Assembly (NCBI GenBank): GCA_947377725.1
Contig: CANCGX010000011.1
Coordinates: 1-27,654 of the forward strand
Source of the DNA: Actinomycetota bacterium
GTDB lineage: Bacteria; Actinomycetota; Actinomycetes; Nanopelagicales; Nanopelagicaceae
Reading direction: 5' to 3'
Length of the DNA stretch: 27,654 nucleotides
Positions 24,774 through 27,654 of this stretch are shown one piece after another. Below the pieces are notes generated by a model. The model was not told where the DNA came from, ran no database searches, and saw only the letters and a program-made list of their open reading frames with translations. Each line of letters begins with the position of its first letter. The first letter of the stretch is position 1. A program made the translations under genes and the position numbers.

Positions 24774-25112
24774 ATGGCAGGAAGTGCAATCCGCGGAAGT
24801 CGCGTCGGAGCTGGCCCAATGGGCGAAGCAGAGCGTGGTGAAGCGATTGGTCGTTTCCGTGTTTCATATTGGTGCGCCAATGGTCATGAGACTCGCCCTT
24901 CGTTTGCTGAAGATGGCACAGTTCAGATTCCAGCTGAATGGGATTGCCCACGTTGTGGATACCCAGCTGGGTTAGATAAAAACAAGCCACCATTGCCAGT
25001 AAAGAATGAGCCATACAAGACTCACCTTGCATACGTAAAGGAACGTCGCACTGAAGCAGAAGCTTCAAAGATTCTCGCTGACGCTCTAGCACATTTACGT
25101 GGTGAAGATTAA
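24774..25112 (+). CDS. rbpA: RNA polymerase-binding protein RbpA
   Basis: Actinobacteria-specific factor that binds RNA polymerase and the principal sigma factor and stabilises the open promoter complex. The 112-residue product has an N-terminal tail with the IRGSRVGAGPMGE motif (6-18), a core with a probable zinc site C34, H38, C58, C61, a basic linker (about 69-80), and a C-terminal sigma-interacting helix region (YKTHLAYVKERRTEAEA). GAGGAG lies 6 nt before the ATG. Mycobacterial RbpA has lost the zinc ligands, whereas this copy keeps them, like the Streptomyces type. Its stop shares TTAA with the stop of the convergent pgi. Confidence 0.93.
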   Translation: MAGSAIRGSRVGAGPMGEAERGEAIGRFRVSYWCANGHETRPSFAEDGTVQIPAEWDCPRCGYPAGLDKNKPPLPVKNEPYKTHLAYVKERRTEAEASKILADALAHLRGED

Positions 25113-26656
25113 AGAGTTTTAAAAGCTTTCAGTAATTCCTGAATTCCCGCTTCTCGATTCTTCAAATGGAATCTGATGAGCGGGAGTTTTTTTTCGCCCA
25201 GCGCTTCTCCGTCTCCGAGAGCTTGAGCCATCAGCAATGTATGGAAAGAAAAATCCTTACCTGGGATTGAGATATCTTGGTGATTCTCACCAGTTACCTG
25301 AATGAAGGCTCCGTTTGGTTGTCCACCTTTGTGGTATTGGCCAGTTGAATGAAGGAATCTTGGTCCCCAACCAAAGCTAGTGCCCGCTCCAGAGCGAAGA
25401 GCAACGAGTGACCGGATATCAGTAATTGAATCATCGATTCCGCGGGCGAGATATGCCATTACCGCTATGTAATGCGGCTTTAGCAAAATGAAATCATCAA
25501 TTTGTTGTGCAAGGCTTTGAGCATTGGAAGCTGAAAAGACCTGGATGCTCTCTGACTCAAACGAAGGTACAAGCTGCGGAACTTTGTTGTTCCAGGAATC
25601 CAGTAGAGCTAGTGCTCGAACTTTTGCATCTTGAACGTTCGGCTGATCAAATGGATTGATCTGTAGTGCGACTGAGACAAGGCACGTTACCCATTCCCAC
25701 AAAATAAATTGTTCTCCAAGTGATGCTTCAACAACAATATCTGCATCGGCATCTGCGGGGGAGAAAGCAACTCTTAAAGCAGGGCCTGCAATCGGCGCCG
25801 TAGCCGATTCAACTGCAATAGGAAGAAATCCTTTACCTTCTTTACCAGTGGACTCAGCAATCAGTTGTTCGATCCAATCCGACAAACCCGGAACTTTTGA
25901 ACCAGAGTCAGAGAAAGCGATATTTTGTTTCCCTGCTTCAAGAACGGTGCATGCCAAGTCAACTGCTAAGGAATCTGGATGAGTGAATGAGAGCGCTGCA
26001 TGTTCGGCATCGTTGAGAAGTTCTTCAATATCAATGCCAAGAGCCGCTGCTGGAACAATGCCAAACGCGCTCAAGACACTGAAGCGTCCTCCTACATTCG
26101 GGTCAGCATTGATGACGAAATATCCAAGCGCACGTGATTCGATATCGAAGGGAGAGCCAGGATCGGTAATGATAATGAAATGATTTTTTGGTTCTAACCC
26201 TGCGGCAACCAATCGTTCTGTGAAATATGCTTTTTGAGAAGCAGTTTCGGCAGTCGAACCCGATTTAGAACCCACAATTATGGCTACTCGCGAAAGATCA
26301 GCGGGCGTAGATGCTGCGATTTGATCGGGATCCGTAGAGTCGAGCACGATGAGGTTCTTCTTATAAGTCTTTGCTAAAACCTCTGGCCCAAGCGAAGAAC
26401 CGCCCATTCCGGCTAATACAAACTGTGAAAGTCCCTGCGCTTCAATCCAAGCTTTCATTCTCTGAAGTTCAGGAATGAGTTTCTTGCTCTCTGTCGGTAA
26501 ATCAACCCAATTCAAGCGAATCGAACTTTCGGCTTCTGCGGCTTTACCCCACAGCGTGTGATCCTTTTTTGCAAGCTGAGCAGCAGCTGCTACGAGCGCG
26601 GCGTGCAACTCTGTGTCGCGAGAAAAAGTTCCCTTACTCGTAAGTTTGATTGTCAT
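25109..26656 (-). CDS. pgi: Glucose-6-phosphate isomerase
   Basis: Interconverts glucose-6-phosphate and fructose-6-phosphate. I take the ATG at 26656 (MTIKLTSKGTF), giving 515 residues; it overlaps the tal stop in an ATGA and has GGAGG 10 nt upstream. An upstream in-frame start would run 13 codons into tal and is unlikely. Family motifs: GMGGSSLGPEV, DPNVGGRFSVLSAFG (PGI signature 1) and INPFDQPNVQDAK (signature 2 region). The ending KKLPLIRFHLKNR is encoded across eight consecutive A residues, which on the other strand form the T tract of an rbpA terminator. It follows tal in the same direction and is probably co-transcribed. Confidence 0.95.
   Translation of the reverse strand: MTIKLTSKGTFSRDTELHAALVAAAAQLAKKDHTLWGKAAEAESSIRLNWVDLPTESKKLIPELQRMKAWIEAQGLSQFVLAGMGGSSLGPEVLAKTYKKNLIVLDSTDPDQIAASTPADLSRVAIIVGSKSGSTAETASQKAYFTERLVAAGLEPKNHFIIITDPGSPFDIESRALGYFVINADPNVGGRFSVLSAFGIVPAAALGIDIEELLNDAEHAALSFTHPDSLAVDLACTVLEAGKQNIAFSDSGSKVPGLSDWIEQLIAESTGKEGKGFLPIAVESATAPIAGPALRVAFSPADADADIVVEASLGEQFILWEWVTCLVSVALQINPFDQPNVQDAKVRALALLDSWNNKVPQLVPSFESESIQVFSASNAQSLAQQIDDFILLKPHYIAVMAYLARGIDDSITDIRSLVALRSGAGTSFGWGPRFLHSTGQYHKGGQPNGAFIQVTGENHQDISIPGKDFSFHTLLMAQALGDGEALGEKKLPLIRFHLKNREAGIQELLKAFKTL
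25143..25194 (+). terminator. Intrinsic terminator of the gap-rbpA operon, inside pgi
   Basis: ATTCCCGCT (25143-25151) pairs with AGCGGGAGT (25179-25187), nine pairs with one G-U, enclosing a second stem GATTC (25156-25160)/GAATC (25169-25173). It runs directly into eight T residues (25187-25194). It lies 31-82 nt beyond the rbpA stop and entirely within the last codons of the opposing pgi gene. Confidence 0.8.
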
Positions 26657-27654
26657 TCCTGGACTGCCTCCACATTTGAAAGAAGTTCTTCCCAAGCTTT
26701 TTCAAACTTCGAAACCCCGTCATCTTCGAGAAAATTAACTACAGCCTTGAAATCCACTCCAGCGGTTGTTAAATCAGATAGAACTTTATGCGCGTGTAGA
26801 AATTCTGAAGAAATTGTATCTCCTCGGAATTGTCCATGACTTCTGACTTCATTGAGAGTTCCCTCAGGCATTGTGTTTACACAATGAGGTGCAATGAGTT
26901 CGATGACGTATCGAGTGGAGTCATAGGACTTATCTTTGACCCCAGTTGAAGCCCATAGTGGGCGTTGCATATTTGCACCAAGAGAAGCCAACTTAAGCCA
27001 GCGAGCAGATTGAGAAACTTTGAGGAACGCCTCATAGGCTAAAACTGCGTTAGCGATTGCTGCTTTTCCTCGAAGCGGGTTACTCGAAGAGGAATCATCA
27101 AGTTTTTTATCGATATCACTATCAATTCGACTGATGAAGAATGAAGCAACAGAGTGAATTTCCGCAACTGAAAGTCCATTAGCGACTCTTCGTTCTATGC
27201 CGCGTAGGTACGCATCCATCACCAACTCGTATCGTTCTACTGAGAAGATTAGAGTCACGTTGACGCTTATCCCTTGCGCAGTCAATTCTTCAATTGCTGG
27301 AAGTCCATCAAGAGTTGCGGGAACTTTAATCAATAAGTTTGGTCGATTGACCAAGCCATGAAGATATAGCCCCTGGCTGATTGTTGCTGAAGTGTTGTAC
27401 GCAAGGCGTGGATCCACCTCGATACTTACTCGTCCATCCACCTGGTTGGACTCCAGGAACGTAGGCAGAAATAGATCACAGGCACTTCGCACATCAGAAG
27501 TTGTTAATTCTGTAACAATTTCAGAAGAGCTTAATCCTTCGCTTTTTAGAGCCAGGATATCTTCCTTGTATAAATCAGAGCCGGAGATGGCTGCTGAGAA
27601 AATACTTGGATTTGTCGTCACCCCTACAACATATGAGCTATCTATCAACTCAAG
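26653..27654 (-). CDS. tal: Transaldolase, 5' end cut by the window edge
   Basis: Moves a dihydroxyacetone unit between sedoheptulose-7-phosphate and glyceraldehyde-3-phosphate in the non-oxidative pentose phosphate pathway. The frame is open to the last base, beginning LELIDSSYVVGVTTNPSIF; family members of the long actinobacterial type have roughly 30-40 further residues before this, so the N terminus lies outside. The Schiff-base lysine is in NLLIKVPAT, and VTTNPSIF and VNVTLIFS are present. The 3' end overlaps pgi by 4 bp. Tal and Pgi are fused in some bacteria, but here a stop separates them. A transketolase gene would be expected next upstream. Confidence 0.94.
   Translation of the reverse strand, partial: LELIDSSYVVGVTTNPSIFSAAISGSDLYKEDILALKSEGLSSSEIVTELTTSDVRSACDLFLPTFLESNQVDGRVSIEVDPRLAYNTSATISQGLYLHGLVNRPNLLIKVPATLDGLPAIEELTAQGISVNVTLIFSVERYELVMDAYLRGIERRVANGLSVAEIHSVASFFISRIDSDIDKKLDDSSSSNPLRGKAAIANAVLAYEAFLKVSQSARWLKLASLGANMQRPLWASTGVKDKSYDSTRYVIELIAPHCVNTMPEGTLNEVRSHGQFRGDTISSEFLHAHKVLSDLTTAGVDFKAVVNFLEDDGVSKFEKAWEELLSNVEAVQE

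Noticed and set aside
26653..26656. Tal-Pgi fusion protein.
   Set aside because: The tal frame ends in TGA and pgi starts in a different frame by ATGA overlap; these are separate proteins.
1..27654. A mobile element, CRISPR array, defence island, toxin-antitoxin pair or biosynthetic cluster.
   Set aside because: Every gene matches a housekeeping or transport family in a conserved order; no integrase, transposase, direct-repeat array or unknown gene cluster is visible.

Overview
The window is a compact chromosomal stretch from a streamlined, low-GC member of the Actinomycetota. Evidence for the phylum: whiA next to rapZ and yvcK, an rbpA gene, a four-domain ribosomal protein S1, and the order polA-rpsA-coaE-uvrB-uvrA-uvrC-rapZ-yvcK-whiA-gap-pgk-tpiA-secG, which from memory is the backbone order in Streptomyces and Mycobacterium. 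By eye (not counted) the base composition is in the mid-40s % G+C. Intergenic spaces are tiny and many genes overlap. Together these suggest a freshwater acI-type actinobacterium (Nanopelagicales: Planktophila/Nanopelagicus relatives); this assignment is an inference.

Layout. 1-5133: branched-chain amino acid-type ABC importer livK-livH-livM-livG-livF (+), with a terminator hairpin after livK. 5130-5537 (-): hotdog thioesterase, convergent with livF and divergent from polA. 5582-8155 (+): polA. 8130-9320 (-): MFS transporter whose 3' end overlaps polA. 9474-10856 (+): rpsA, closed by a strong intrinsic terminator. 10936-18348 (+): coaE-uvrB-uvrA-uvrC, the last CoA step followed by the whole UvrABC excision nuclease. 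18375-21186 (+): rapZ-yvcK-whiA. 21337-25112 (+): gap-pgk-tpiA-secG-rbpA behind a good sigma70-type promoter. 25109-27654 (-): pgi and the 5'-truncated tal, translationally coupled, converging on rbpA.

How the genes work together. The right-hand third is central carbon metabolism: gap, pgk and tpiA (lower glycolysis/gluconeogenesis) face tal and pgi (non-oxidative pentose phosphate branch and the G6P/F6P exchange), with yvcK and rapZ, both linked to carbon and cell-wall precursor control, just upstream. The middle is genome maintenance and information processing (polA, uvrABC, rpsA, rbpA). The left is nutrient uptake.

I found no mobile element, CRISPR array, tRNA, rRNA, phage gene or defence cassette, and no previously undescribed multi-gene system. 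What is worth a second look is regulatory: several genes look leaderless, with a TANNNT -10 element 6-7 nt before the start codon; two convergent pairs share a single TTAA for both stop codons, with the + strand terminator buried inside the opposing coding sequence; and there are two clean operator-like inverted repeats (MFS/rpsA and upstream of gap). No stretch of 300 bases lacks a gene; the longest gap is about 150 bp (21187-21336).
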